DNA from: Lepidodermella squamata
Lineage: Eukaryota; Gastrotricha
Direction of reading: 5' to 3'
NCBI GenBank assembly: GCA_047495785.1
Contig: JBLDXI010000020.1
Location: 2,852,001 to 2,916,000, forward strand
Length of the DNA stretch: 64,000 bases
Below are positions 31,739 to 44,061 of this stretch, piece by piece. Numbering within the stretch: the first letter of the stretch is position 1; every line of letters starts with the position of its first letter. Under the pieces are notes generated by a model. The model was given only the letters and a program-made list of their open reading frames with translations. It was not told the origin of the DNA and made no database searches. A program made the translations under genes and the position numbers.

Positions 31739-33925
31739 CTATTTTTTCGATGACATCAATTTATCAATGACACACTGCGTCGATTTTCTAGCCGCGTCAA
31801 GGTCGTTGAAAGACAGCTGATTGCGCGCACAAAACGCCGCAAACATTTTACAACTCGCAAAATCGTCAAAATCCCGCTCATCCCGCCTGTCACGAATAAA
31901 CTCGTGATCAGGCTCCAGCATAGCAACCGATCTCGAACCAGCCAAATTGACATTGGGCGGGTGAAAATTGATGATGTAGACGAATCGTTTTTCCAACAAA
32001 TTTTCAACGAGTAAAATGTCCGAAACTAGGCGACGATTCGGCGCGTTCGCAGCCATTCGAACCCACTCTGGAATGGGGCGTTTCATGATTGAGCCCGCGG
32101 CCTTCTCAAACCACCGGCACGGGTTCTCGTCGAAAACATCGACGACAATAGGCATGAGATCGAAGGACATGCAAAATCGATCCGCAACCGTGTAATACCG
32201 ATCGAGAAAGCCGAGCCGGCCTGCGTCCTCGAAAATGGACATCAGCCATTCGTTTGAGAATTGGATCGAGCCAGCGCCAAAGAAGGACGCCTCGGGCAGG
32301 GCGGTTTTGTGAGTATTGACGTTAGCCAGCATTTGGGTTGAAAAAATGACTTGGTCGAAGCCGGACGCTTTCGCGTACAAGAAATACGCGAGTAGTAATT
32401 GGCAGAATAATTCCGAGTGTAAGGTATCGTCGACGCCTTGTAGAAAGCCGGGCGCGCCGAAGTTTGAGATGAAAACGCGGCGTTTATTGGCATCGGGCGT
32501 GTTAGCGTCGGTGAATTCTTGAACGAAAAGGCCGAAGACGAGGTAGTAAAAGCCGGCGATTTCTTCGAATAGGAATATTGTCTTGATTGTTGATTCGATG
32601 GCGGATTCTGAAGGTCTGAGGTTGAGCAAATCTTGCACGAATTGGGACTTGAACTAAAAAAACCAAAATAAAAAAATCAAACATAAAATAATAATTGAGG
32701 AAATTAACTAATTAACTAAGTCCCAAATTTTGACAAAAAAAGTTGTTGGAAGAAGAATAATTTTCTAAAATGAATGTTGTCGTGGTATTCGATAAGTTTT
32801 GAAAAATTGCAAAAAATGGCCCATGAATTTTGAAGAATATCGAACGTGTACATTTTCATAAAAAAAAATTGATGTGTCAATAAATAAATAATTTTTTCCG
32901 GCCAAATTTTGCGAAAAAATATCTTAAGCTAAAAACGGAAAATAACCGGAATAATAATTGTTGAGAGAAACCCAAAACGTCGCGGAACATAATTTAGGGT
33001 GCGTATTACGTGTCGCGCTTTGCCTAATTTGCGCGCAACCTTCTGTTATGCGCGACATTCGAATTATTTTGCGCGACGCTTGTCCAAGACTCGTAATTTT
33101 TAAGTATAATTTTTTGCAAAAATGATATCATTTTCCTCACCTCAGTCGATGTTTTCGAAGCTGAAACCATTCGAACGGCAATCTTGACGTCGTTTAAATT
33201 TTTCGCGGTAAGAAATTCGTTGATTTTCTTCTCGATCAAGCTGCCTAGAAACGTCTTCGGCAAACCTAAATATCAATAACGAAAATTTATAATAAAACCA
33301 TAATAAATATCTCTAAATTTTACTTTGAGCAGTATTAAATGGCGTTAATTTCGGCATTGACGGATCCGTAGACGCCTCGGGCGATTGTTGAACCGGAGTA
33401 TCCGGCAGCGGCGAGACCATGGTAGAGATAGACGAGATCCAAGTTCTGTTCGGCGGCGGCGGAGCAGGAGGGTAGCTGAACGCGTAGTCACCCATCGCCG
33501 AATGCGGCGGGGTCGGAACAGCCGTCGACAAGCCAGAGTCGCTGCGAGGCGCCCCGGGTGATGCGGGTGCTGAATGCGTCGGCAGGGGTGACGGGGCAGG
33601 GACACCAGGTGGGGGCATGCTGAATTGCGCCGGGTTCATAGGCAATTTCAACGGCTCCATCCCGTTCAAAGTCTTGCCATGCGCGTGAAGTTGATGAGCT
33701 GTTAACGCCAAACCGCTTGGCCAGATGGTTAGACACAACTGTAAATTCGGAAAAATATTCAATTTTCGATTATATTTTCAAATTAATTTTGAATACCTCG
33801 CATTGGAACACGCGTATGTTAACCGCGCTATTGAACTGCTTTTGAATGCTGAGCTGGCCGTGTTGACGCGAACTTGGCCGGTTGCCATGCGAAGATTGCG
33901 GCCGGAGTGTCTTCTCGTTACCCAT
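31739..33925 (-). CDS. Zinc-finger protein with a diverged CBP/p300-type acetyltransferase fold (paralogue A)
   Basis: My four-exon model is 33925-33797, 33738-33324, 33265-33141 and 32653-31739 (minus strand), with GT...AG introns and consistent phases; 527 aa. Exons 1-2 form a C2H2 finger, CELC-x12-H-x4-H, split by an intron between its cysteines. A Pro/Ser-rich linker follows. Exons 3-4 align along the whole p300 catalytic domain: LPKTFLGSLIEKKINEFL, then VRMVSAS, IFLFEEIAGF, VFGLFVQEF, RRVFISNFGAPGFL, LLLAYFLYAKASGF and EWLMSIFEDAG. Key p300 residues differ: the position of Arg1410 is His and that of Tyr1467 is Leu, although the adjacent Trp is kept. I expect a nuclear, probably non-catalytic, protein. 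The fold assignment is strong by pattern; the function is unknown. Confidence 0.82.
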
Positions 33926-34369
33926 GTAACAATCGATTGTGTTTAAAGCGTTCTGATTAAATTTAAATCGATACGAAAATCGCACGTGTTGCGAAACGAC
34001 TTTTGTGTTCCAATTGTAAATTTCAACCGTGTTTCGCAATTATTTGTTGACTTAGTGCCTTGTTGCGATGAGGTGCGACACTTGTCGGTAATCAGAGGCC
34101 GCGGATTAGCAGCCTAATCCGCACCTTGTGTTGACGCCAAGACGCTCTCTTGTTTTCAAACACGCGCAAGACCTGTCCTCTCGATCGTTTTAATAAACCG
34201 CCAATTACTTCATTATATTTTCGACAGGCAAATATCGCAATAATGCGCCAAGTCTCGTTAAACACCGGTGTCAAGGTTGAACTTGTAAAAACTAATTAAA
34301 ATCAAAGCAAGCAATAAAGCTGAAACTGCGCGAAATTTACAAAAAAAATGGCTGAAAAGATTGGAAAAC

Positions 34370-34620
34370 CAATTCGACTCAATTTTTGAAATTTTCGAGA
34401 AAGAAAAATTTCAAAATTTGAAAATTCTGAGAAATGGGATTTCAAATTTTTTTAAATTCTAATTTCAATTTTTCAGAATTTTAAAATTTTAAAATTTCAA
34501 TGTTGATTTTTTAGAATTTTTTCAATTTTCGAGAAATTAAAATTTTAAAATTCTGAAAAATTACAATTATATTTTACTAATTTTTTAATTCTAACTAAAT
34601 TCAAATATTCGAAAAATTTT
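34370..34620. repeat. Low-complexity AAATTTT-rich stretch
   Basis: Dense, imperfect AAAATTTT and GAAATTT words, partly self-complementary, lie between paralogues A and B. I see no gene. Confidence 0.6.
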
Positions 34621-34756
34621 CGCCATGAAAGTCCCAAATTATCTCGGCAAATATTCAACAATTTTGCGCTGTTTTGGCAGACATGATCATTTTTTGGCAT
34701 TAAAAAGCGGGAAAGCAGCATTCATAACTTGTTCAATGTCTCGAAAATATATCGCA

Positions 34757-37559
34757 TCACGAGTTTCTGCTATTTTGTTGCGAACAAGCCGCAATTTTGT
34801 ACACAATATTAGCCGTCGCGTTGATAGCCAACTCAAGCGTGTCGAATCGCCAGTTTTTACGCCGACATTTCGCCAAAAATCGCGCCGGGGTTGACAGAAA
34901 TTTTGGCCGTTTTACATAGCAAAAATCGTTAGTTTCATCCGCGTCAAAAGCCGGCGTTGCCTCGGCGGTGTTTTTTCGATAACCAGGCGGCTGGGCGTTG
35001 ATGACAATGAATTGATGCCCGGATAGCAGGTCGTACATCAGCACATCGGCCATAGTTCGCGAGTGGTCGATATCGCGAGACGCTGATCTATCGATTTCAA
35101 TCCAATCACGGCGGTGTTTGCGCAGCAGGTTAACAGCCGCGCTTTCAATAGTAGCCGACCACGCCGCCTCGTCACCGTCATGGTCGAAAATGAACAGCGG
35201 AAATCGCCGCTCATCCACGCTGGTATCTCGGCAGTAGTGCCGGTAGTCGGCTAGCGTTTGAAAATTGCCGATATAGGCAAGTTGCGATGACGTCTTCGCA
35301 TCGTTGAACACGCTAGCCAGCCAGGCGTGACGGAATTTGATGGCGTTGTCGCAGTGGAACACATTCGTATTTTCGTTTTGCGTCTCGAATTCGGCTATCA
35401 TTTTCTGCGAGAAGTACACCTGTTCGAAGCCGCGTGACGCTGCGTAGTTGAGGTAGCTGAGCAAGAAGCGGCAGAAAATTTCCGAGTGCACCGAGTCGTT
35501 GATGCCCTGCAAGAAGCCGGGCGCGCCGAAGTTGGAGACGAAAGCGCGGCGGCGATTTGCGAGCGGCAGTTCGTCGTCGAATTCTTGTACGAATAGTGCG
35601 AAGACGATGACGTCAACGTTGCCGAAGCGTTCGAATAGGAAGAAGGTTTTCGCGGAACATTCGACTCGAGGCGACGGTAGTTGGAACAGATTTTGGACAA
35701 AGGTACTAACCTATGAAGAAGAGAAGTATTGAGGTTAATGAGTTTCTTAAAAGGTCCAACAATAATTGCACCACTGAAATTGAGGCTTCAGCTCTAAATT
35801 TGCCTATTTTTCTGAGCTTTTGCCTTTCCTTTTTTGATTGATACCGATCTATCGTTTGGACAGGGTCCTAGGAAAGACTTGAAAAACCATATTTTGGGGA
35901 AATTTAGTGCTGGAACCCTAACCCCGGAACCCTGTAACCCCTTAAATTTAGAGTGTCACTATATTATAAGCTCAGTAAACTGGAAATCACCCTATCATCT
36001 GCGAATTTGTCATTGATTCGAGCTCGCCGACCGTTTCTGATAGTGAGCTATTCGCGTGCCCCGACATTTGAGCAAACGACAATTGAGCAAACAAGCTGTT
36101 CAGAAAATTTGTTTCCTTTGTGAATAAAAAGTTTTTCAAAAGAATTATTCTGGGCTACTCGGTATAACTGATTTGGGCAGACCGTCAAAACAGCAAATAC
36201 CTGAAACAGCAAAAGCGACAAAACAGCAAATTTTTCAACTTGCGACATAACAGCAGAAAAACGATGATGTAAAAAACGATGTTAGTAAGTTTTTGCTCTT
36301 TTGTCGCGAATTTGCTATTTTGTCGCATAGTCGTTCTGCGAAGTTGCTGTCATGTCGCTGGACCCTGATTTGCGGACGATAAAAATATTCATTTTGCTTA
36401 TGCGCCCTGCTCGTTTGTCGTTTGCTCAAATGTCGGCACACAACAATTTCTCACCATCAGAAACGGTCGTCGAGCTCGAATCAATGAAAAATCCACAGAT
36501 GATAGGGGTTGGGGAATCTTATCACGGGTCAAAAAAATCTCTCACACAATCCGAAATATCAGTGAATTTCGATAATTAAGGCCTGAATATTCATTTGACG
36601 GACTTACCTCGAACGCCTTTTTGGTGGACGATACCACGCGGACTGCTATATGAAACTTTTTTGAAAGCTTTCTTTCAGCGAGGTACGACTCGATTTGACT
36701 CTGAATCGCCTGGCTTGCATAGGTTTGAGGCAGAGCTGCGTAAGAAATAAAATATAATAATTATGACCTAATTTACCAAAGTTGAATAGAATGTACCTTT
36801 TGCGTTGAAGCGATGTTTCGATTTTTCGTTGCTATTGGACCCGCAGCAATCAGCCAGTTCGTGGTGCTCGTTCAACGTTTTGTGCAGACGATAAGCGGAA
36901 TGTGTCGGAAATAACTCGAGGCAAACATTGCACCGGTAATACTTGTGCGGCTCAACTGGAGGCCGGTCATCATTATTGCTATGACTCTGATGTTGGTGAT
37001 GTTGGCGACAATCAAACTGCGGCGATGGGGTGGGTGGCACCGAAGTCGACCGTTTCCATTGCTGGTTCCGGTTATCGTAAGAATCAGACCGTGACCGAGA
37101 TAACGGGTAATTATTATTCCTAATAACTTCTTCAATACTGTCCTCCAAGCTATCCTCGGCATCGAAAAATCGGTCGCCATTTTCGCTGTTGTCGTCAATG
37201 AAAGAAACCCGGTTCTTCTGGTACCGGTCGTCGCCACGTTGGTACCGGTGTTGATTCTGATCTTGGTACCGAGAGATGTTGTAGTCGCTGTGATGTTTAC
37301 TCCGTTCGATTGTCGCCTGCTTATTCTTGTAAGTCTCCCCGCCATTTCGGCTGTTGTGAAATTCTTCATGGTGGTCTTGCAGATCGGACAGGTGGACAAA
37401 GCACTGCGGGCATAAGGCGCATGAGATGAATTTTTTGCCACCTGGTTGGCGCAAATAGCTGCTACGCGTTATCGCCTCGGTCGCCTCGTCCTCGGACAAA
37501 TCGCACGAGTCGTACCAGCGCAGCTTTTTGCGCACCGCTTTTTTACCGGTTTTGTTCAT
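34757..37559 (-). CDS. Two-zinc-finger protein with a diverged CBP/p300-type acetyltransferase fold (paralogue B)
   Basis: Exons 37559-36797, 36735-36608 and 35710-34757 join in frame (phases 1 and 0) to 614 aa. Exon 1 has two C2H2 fingers, CALC-x12-H-x4-H (residues ~47-66) and CNVC-x12-H-x5-H (~220-240), separated by an Asn/Arg/Asp-rich linker. Exon 2 (ALPQTYASQAIQSQIESYL...VRVVSSTKKAFE) and exon 3 match the p300 catalytic domain, with the intron at the same place as in paralogues A and C. TFFLFERFGNVD, FALFVQEF, RRAFVSNFGAPGFL and HAWLASVFNDA are the landmarks. The p300 Arg1410 and Tyr1467 positions are His and Leu. The gene lies ~0.8 kb upstream of A in the same direction, so A and B look like a tandem pair. 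Intron 2 contains an inverted-repeat element (35990-36506). Confidence 0.82.
35990..36506. mobile_element. Inverted-repeat (MITE-like) element, 517 bp, in an intron
   Basis: The first ~110 bases (from CCTATCATCTGCGAATTTG through CATTTGAGCAAACGACAA) recur inverted at about 36395-36506. The centre repeats AACAGCAAA and GACAAAACAGC words. No coding sequence. It lies entirely within intron 2 of paralogue B, so splicing should remove it. Confidence 0.7.
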
Positions 37560-37669
37560 TAAAAAAAATTAGATCTATAGGAAATAATTGAGAACGATAC
37601 TCAAAATATAAGACTTTGCAAAAAAATCCTTATTTAATGAAAAAAATATTTAAGGGGGAATTTTTTTAA

Positions 37670-38142
37670 GGGTGTTGCTATTGGCACATAATTATGTGCC
37701 TCTTATTGGCTATTGGCACATACATTATGTGCCCCTTAACGGCTATTGGCACATAACGCTAATTTCAACTTTCGATGTTTTAGAAAGTCACGCATCGAAA
37801 TGTTCCACGGGTATTGATATTAGGGTTTTCGTCAACGGGGAATCGAATGGCGATATCGAAATTGCAGTCATGGGCCCGCAAATCGGGGTATCCGTCATCT
37901 AATGGGTAGCCCAAGTAGAGTATCTGAAGTCTATCGCACAGTTACGTGAAATCCGACGATTCCAGTGAATTCGCCGCCCCTAGATTGCTAATGCAAGGTT
38001 GAAATGCTGGTATCTGGGAATTAAACTCCCGAAGTAAGCAGTTAAATGAAAAATGTTATGTGCCAATAGCCATTAAGGGGCACATAATGTATGTGCCAAT
38101 AGCCAATAAGAGGCACATAATTATGTGCCAATAGCCACACCG
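37670..38142. mobile_element. Mutator-like MITE with ~90 bp inverted ends and nested palindromes
   Basis: The left end (GGGTGTTGCTATTGG...) and right end are inverted copies of ~90 bases. Each end contains the perfect 18-base palindrome GGCACATAATTATGTGCC and a second near-palindrome built on GGCACATACATTATGTGCC. TTTTTTTAA flanks both sides (37661-37669, 38143-38151), consistent with a 9-bp duplication as in Mutator-like elements, although a T-run is weak evidence. The core (37770-38045) is unique and non-coding. Confidence 0.7.
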
Positions 38143-38151
38143 TTTTTTTAA

Positions 38152-39435
38152 AAGGTGAGTTGATGAAATAATTTCAAATATTCCGCCGAGTATTCTCAAA
38201 AATAATATTTGTATAGCCTGTTAGGCCACGCATCTTCCATGTGATGGGCGAATATTAATTTTTCGACAGGTAATAAAAAATTAGTCCTGAAGATGCCTCT
38301 CGAATCACACGTGGCCAGTAGCCGGCCGGAGCAATAAAAAATTACCTGCGCGCAAGACATAAACATAATACCTATCTCAACCGCACGTGTTACAAGACAA
38401 GGGTGCGCGTCCATAAAAAAAATCGCCCATTTTTATGTGTTCTTGTTTTTTATACACAAAAGTGCGCACACGCATCAACGCGCACACACACTTTGTTTTA
38501 TAGTCTGAAGAGTTATAAAATACAAAAGATGCTATACAGGTATAATAAAGCGCTACTCAATAATAGTACATATAAGCAGAGCTTCGACTTGGTTAATTTT
38601 TTACGAACATGCCTCATTTCACGTGGCATCATAATGGCTATAAATTCGGGGCCCTGAATGTCACTCAGAATTATATTTTTACGCCTCGTTTGCAGAACAC
38701 GCGTTTAAGGACAGCTATAATTACTGCTGCTTTTTTCAGCGTTGCGCCTGAAATTATATATTAGGTGGGCTTTATCACGTACCTATTCACCGCGCATACT
38801 TCACACCTCGTAATAAGCGATATTGACCTATAATGTCACGAGCCAATTCATGCGTGGAAAATACCGGAATCGTAATAAATTTGCACCCGTTTCCCAACAT
38901 TATTACAATGGAAACAGCAATAAAAAAAGATGGAATAATTAAGGTGGTAGGAAGGAACTGCTAAACGCTAAACTGCACTGATTTCCAGTATAGAGACATT
39001 AGACATGCTAAAAAAAAATGTTGAAAATTATAATTTTTTCTCGCAGCAGCGGGAATCATGAAGCAGCGGGTTTCCCGGTGGGATGTCTGCCGTTTTCGAC
39101 GATCGATTTATCACTAATAGTATTTCTTTCCATGTTTTTTTTCATTAAAATGATGAGCCGGTAAAATATTGGAAAAATCGGTTTTTATGCTGAATTGTCA
39201 TTAGCTGAAATGTCGCATAAAATCCAGAATTCCATTTGCAGCAATAAAAAATTAGAAAAATTCGAAGGTTTTAATTACATAATTTTTTTAACTTTCTGTC
39301 TTTTTTAAATATTGCTGAAAACGATTGTTCATATCCTGAACATTCCGAGTCGAAATGTCTTTCACCTACTCTGAGCGTTAAGTTTCGGATGTCAACTTGC
39401 ACGAATGCACGTGATGATGATGATAAAAGCAACAA
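38152..39435. other. Gene-free AT-rich stretch
   Basis: No supported gene. There is a short CA/GC-rich run (CGCACACGC...CGCACACACAC near 38465-38490). Part of this may hold 5' exons or the promoter of the gene starting at 39436, but I could not identify one. Confidence 0.4.
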
Positions 39436-40964
39436 ATGAACTCGACCCATCATGCTGTAAAAAATCGATTTCTCCTGCTGCGATTCGCGTTGACTTATCT
39501 AAAGTACATCCGAGTAGACGGATTAGCTGAATTCAACACGTTTTTATCGTCGCGTTTCTTGATAACCGAAAATTCGCTGCTCAATATCAGCTTGTTAACT
39601 GCATTTGGAAAAAAACATCAACTTTTAATGGGAATAAATTCGACATCAAGTGTTCGACTCAATGCTACGGCGGTGCACGCGACAAACATTCACAGTAAGA
39701 AATTTTTTCCGCAATTTTCTTGAGACGATTTTTTGGGTAAAAATAGGGCATAATATTAGTCGAAATTCTTATAAGACACTAGCGAAGACAATTTTACGAC
39801 ACGAATAGGCTAAAAGCAATTTATTAAAATTTTATTTGCTTTTCAATGACCAATAATAACAATAGGGTGTTAATTTGTGAAATTCAAATGATGATTTTTG
39901 CTCGAATAGGTGGAACTCCTATGCACCCGATCCCGGCGTGTATACCGAAAAATGAGGGAAACATCTATTTGACGCAAATGATCGCTGTTTCGATCGTGGC
40001 TGCAATTTTTGTCACAACGGCCGCTGTTATTGTCGGATGGCGCGCGGTCACGTGCGTTCGCGAGGAGGACAAGCATCGACGGCGCAACTCGGTACCCCAG
40101 CCCCATGACGCCCATGAGGTGTTCGAAGCCCTGCTCGAGCAGCAACTCTACCGGCCTTTATCGCCCGTCGCTAGTATGGGCACTATGATGATGGGGTCGT
40201 CGCATGAAATGTCCCGACCTAGTTCGATGATGAAGTAAATTTCGCCATAATTTTTTTTAATTTCACTTATAAATTTTAATTTTATTTATTTTTAAATTTT
40301 CAGAATGAATTTTGGTTTAAAAATATAGATTTGAAAATTTCAAACTTTTTGAAAAAAAATTTGAAATTTTTTAAAATTTATAAAATTAATTTCATAATTT
40401 CAAAATTTCTCCTAGATCTAAATTTAAATATTCCGACTTTCAAATAATTTTTAAATTCATTTAAATTTGGATTCTAATTTTTCATTTTTTTCAAGCGCCC
40501 ATAATCAGGCGCCATCAGTGTCCTCGAAGCACACCTGTGGTGTTTATTACGGCGGCGGCAGGACGGCAGATGAGAGCGATGCAACAACAGTCGGCCGATC
40601 TCTAGGCGGCTATGAATCATTTGTAGTTCGCGACAGTAAACGTACCAGCCGCTTGGACACGAACGACGAGGACGTTGAGGAAGACGTCGAGTTCGGTGAC
40701 GACGACTGCGAATCGCCGTACGAACGCATCGAGCGTAATAACAATAATAATTATTCGCGGAATCGACGCCGCCGTCCGATGGGTGTTCGATCGCCGAAAA
40801 ATTCGGCGAGTCGTGAGATAATTGATGAAACTGCGAATAATGAAGGTGGCATTTCTGGCAAGGCTGGCGAGTCGAGTAATGAAGAAATGCCGCTGGGCGA
40901 TGGTGCTGATGTGAGGATTCGCCAGCCGAAAATTATATCTGGATACAAACCCGTGTATAACTGA
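39436..40964 (+). CDS. Unrecognised single-pass membrane protein, three exons visible
   Basis: Exons 39436-39694, 39910-40234 and 40496-40964 have GT...AG boundaries, phases 1 and 2 agree, and together they give 350 aa. The N-terminal ~85 residues have several N-glycosylation sequons (NIS, NST, NAT), suggesting an extracellular side. They end in a short segment with one Cys (HPIPACIPK). One hydrophobic helix follows (MIAVSIVAAIFVTTAAVIVGW), then a basic stop-transfer RRR and a ~220-residue cytoplasmic tail rich in acidic, Asn and Arg residues ending SGYKPVYN. No signal peptide is obvious after ATG 39436, so a 5' exon may be missing. I do not recognise the family; an adhesion-complex-like type I protein is possible but unsupported. 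Confidence 0.55.
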
Positions 40965-42594
40965 AAAATCTACAACAATTTGGACTGATTTGCGAATTAT
41001 TCAGTCTCTTTCAGGCTAAGGAAATAATTGCAGAAATATTTTACTTGAACGTTTTAAATTCGGAAATAATTCAAAATAAATGTGGAATATTCAGGAAATC
41101 AACTGTTAATCATTTTTGAATATACATTCTTTTTCTGAAGCTGAATTTCGATTTGGGACCTTGTATCTCCTGATGAAAGATCAGCTCAGGACAATAAATT
41201 TGGACTAATGGAATAGCTTTCGACGGTATACAAATACAGTGGCCTAAAACGTTTTTCCTTGAAAAACAGAAATTGAAAAACAGAGATGGTGCTCACATCA
41301 TAATTAAAATTAAAATTAACTTGGACTTGTCAAATTTGCCTCGAAAACATGAAACTAGGGTTGGAAAGCTCAGGAAACCTAAAAGGTCCTGAACCTTAGA
41401 TCCAACTTAATGAAAATAGGGAAAGACTCCTGATTTTGCCAGCAAATTTGACAATTCCAAGTTATGATAGGATTTATAGGCTTTATAGGTGAGATATGAT
41501 TCTTTATCAGTTTTAAATGCTGAAAATGATGTTAAAAAGAAATTCGAATAAGTATTACGTAACCGGAAAGCCGCGGAAGTATGAATATAAAAAACGCCTA
41601 CTTATTGTCCAAACACGTCTCAATTTGCATAAAATCAGGTAAAAATATATAAATTCTCTAAATTTACAGTGAATTCAAGTCTTAGCTTTTCCAACTTTGG
41701 TAAAAATTTCTGAAATTTAGAAGCAAAGGCTGATTTTTTTCATGACTGAAAAAAGCGTTTTCTCCATAGGTACCCCTCGTTAAAGTATCAATAGAGCAGA
41801 CTTTGAAGTTATTAGTTACGGCAGATGGACTATAGGAGGTCGCTTTCAAACCGGCCGAAGCCCTACCCTACGCTATTCTAAAACGCAGCTGAACTCGGGA
41901 ATTGGCCAGATAATATCTATGTAGCATTGTTTTCATAAAATCAAGCAAAGAGAGGAAAACAAGTCTTGAAAGAAGAAGATTACTGAAAAAGATGCTGCTT
42001 CGGTTCCATAAGCGTAAAGCTGCCATCAGATGGCGCTAAGCCATGACCCGACCCACGGCTTTTCTTCGCAAAGCAGACATCTAAAATAAGACAGATTTGC
42101 TGCCAACAGGATGCGAGAATCTGATTAACTCACGACGTCGAGATGAGACAATCAAGTGGGTAGAAAAATGAGGCCGAAAAAATGAGTTCAATCTATTTTT
42201 CATCGCCCGAGTAGCGCCAAGACCACTGTCCTAAAAGAGTTAGTCAACGATAAGGAGCGACAGAAAAAGGCGGGAAGTGGATTAGCCTAGTCATGGCCGC
42301 GCGATGTGGATGAGCTGCCCAGGGCCAGATAAAAAACTTGTAAATTTCATCTTCATGCGCCAATAAAAATGCTCTTCACTAAAAAGAGACTTCCTTCATC
42401 GATATATAACAATCGCTTCCCGCATTTTCTGGCTGGGATAGCGCCAGATGTTGCGCCTTTTAACAATAAAAATGTTTGACGAGCTTCAATTTGTCCCTGG
42501 TCGCTTTCGGATGGCGGTTACATCTCAACCCAGGGCCATTTGAAGGTCGGGACCTTCATTTTCCGGAGGCCGTCTCGAGATCGCGGCTACGTGA
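40965..42594. other. Gene-free stretch upstream of the CDC25 gene
   Basis: No supported gene or clear repeat. Between about 42020 and 42520 the words GATGGCGCTA, TAGCGCCA and GCGCCAGATG recur four times in both orientations. This is noteworthy just upstream of a cell-cycle gene (E2F-type sites contain GGCGC), but I cannot test it. Confidence 0.4.
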
Positions 42595-42595
42595 G

Positions 42596-42606
42596 ACTAT
42601 ATAAAC
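42596..42606 (+). promoter_or_regulatory. TATA box of the CDC25 gene
   Basis: The string CTATATAAACC lies 96-106 bp upstream of the start codon. An initiator-like TCATTG follows ~30 bases later (42634 region). Spacing fits an RNA polymerase II core promoter. Confidence 0.55.
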
Positions 42607-42700
42607 CGCAGCGAGATGGCAGATGAATCGTATCATTGCATTCAAGCATTTCAATTAAATAACAAGCTTTTGCTTATTCACCTTATCTTCACCCGCAAAT

Positions 42701-43811
42701 ATGGCTACTCAAACTCAACAAGAAGTTTGCGCCATGCTTCAATCTGTTTCGAACGCGGCACTGCACGGTTCGATGGCGAATCTTTCGCTTGAAAACTCGA
42801 CCTCGCAAGACCAGTTCGAAGAGCCTAAACACCAGGTGAGAATAATTTCTTTAAAAAAAATCATCAACTAATGTTGGGAATTTATTGATTAATTTTGGAA
42901 AAATATAATAAAAATTATTTCATAATTATAAATTTTGTTCGAATCATAAAATTCAATAAAAAGTCAACCTGTGCTCAAAAATTAGAATATTTAAACCACA
43001 GGCGGGCAAGGTTATTCTTGATTTTCCTGCAAATTTTGAGAATTTTGAGAATTTTTCCATTTTTATCTAAATTTTGGCAATTTAAAATGTGTTTGGCTAA
43101 TTTTGGATAATTATTCGATTGTATTAAATTTTCTCTTTCTCTCAGACTTTACTTCCGAGCTCGCCCGAGAAAAGCCTAGTCGCCATCAAGCCGCAAGTTC
43201 TCGCCGATCTGATGGATGGCAAGTTCGCAGGCTGCGTCGAAACTTTCGAAATTGCCGACTGCCGCTACCCTTACGAGTACGAGGGTGGCCACATTCGCAA
43301 TGCCGTCAACACACCGCTAATGTCCCAGGTCGAAACCGTTTTTCCGATCACCGGCCAGCCAGGCAACAACCAGCGCCGCGTTATCATCTTTCACTGCGAG
43401 TTCAGCAGCCAGCGCGGCCCGGCGATGCTGCGCCGGTTTCGCAAGGCCGATCGCGACCGCAACAAGGCCAACTACCCGCGGCTCGACTACCCGGAGGTGT
43501 ACCTGCTCGAGGGTGGCTACAAGGCGTTCATCGAGTTCTGCGAAGCCAACGGCCGTTTCGACTTGCTGTCATCGACGCAACAGCTCGAATCGCGCCGCAG
43601 CTATTACGTAACCATGCGTGACGCTGCTTTTCACGCTCAAGAGCGAAACTGGCGCCGGGCTGTTGATAACGACCGAGCTTCTACGTCGTCGTCGTCATCC
43701 TGTTCGAGCAGTAATGTCGATGCGACTCCGCCGAGCAAGCGCCCCGCCGGCAAACTCGGTCTTCGAAGCCTGTTGCCGAAACGTCGTCTCGACCTTGAAA
43801 TCGAGGCGTAA
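42701..43811 (+). CDS. cdc25: Minimal CDC25-type dual-specificity phosphatase
   Basis: Exons 42701-42835 and 43146-43811 are joined in phase 0; 266 aa. The catalytic rhodanese-like domain spans about 60-205: CRYPYEYEGGHIRNAVN, the active-site loop HCEFSSQRGPAML with nucleophile Cys129 and Arg135 (C-x5-R), and YPEVYLLEGGYKAF. CDC25 removes inhibitory phosphates from cyclin-dependent kinases to start mitosis. Known animal CDC25 proteins carry a long N-terminal regulatory region of several hundred residues; here only ~60 residues precede the domain. Candidate control motifs (14-3-3, docking) would have to lie in the short N-terminus or in the Ser-rich, basic tail (SSSSSCSSSN, then KRPAGKLG). All key residues are present, so it is probably active. 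Confidence 0.9.
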
Positions 43812-44061
43812 TGAATAACTCTTGTAAAGTTCATCGCTATTTTAATCCCTCATTTGTGATTACGCTTTTTTACCTGTTTTTCTCTTATGATTTTCACATT
43901 TTATCTCACGGAAGTAAAATTACATTTTGATTGAAACGGCAATTTTTGTGCGGATCTACGTCATTTCAGTAGAGAAATTTCAGAAATCGACATTTCAGAA
44001 CGTACATTTCAGAACGCGACATTTCAGAAAATTAAAATAATTATTATTTTAGCGACATTTC

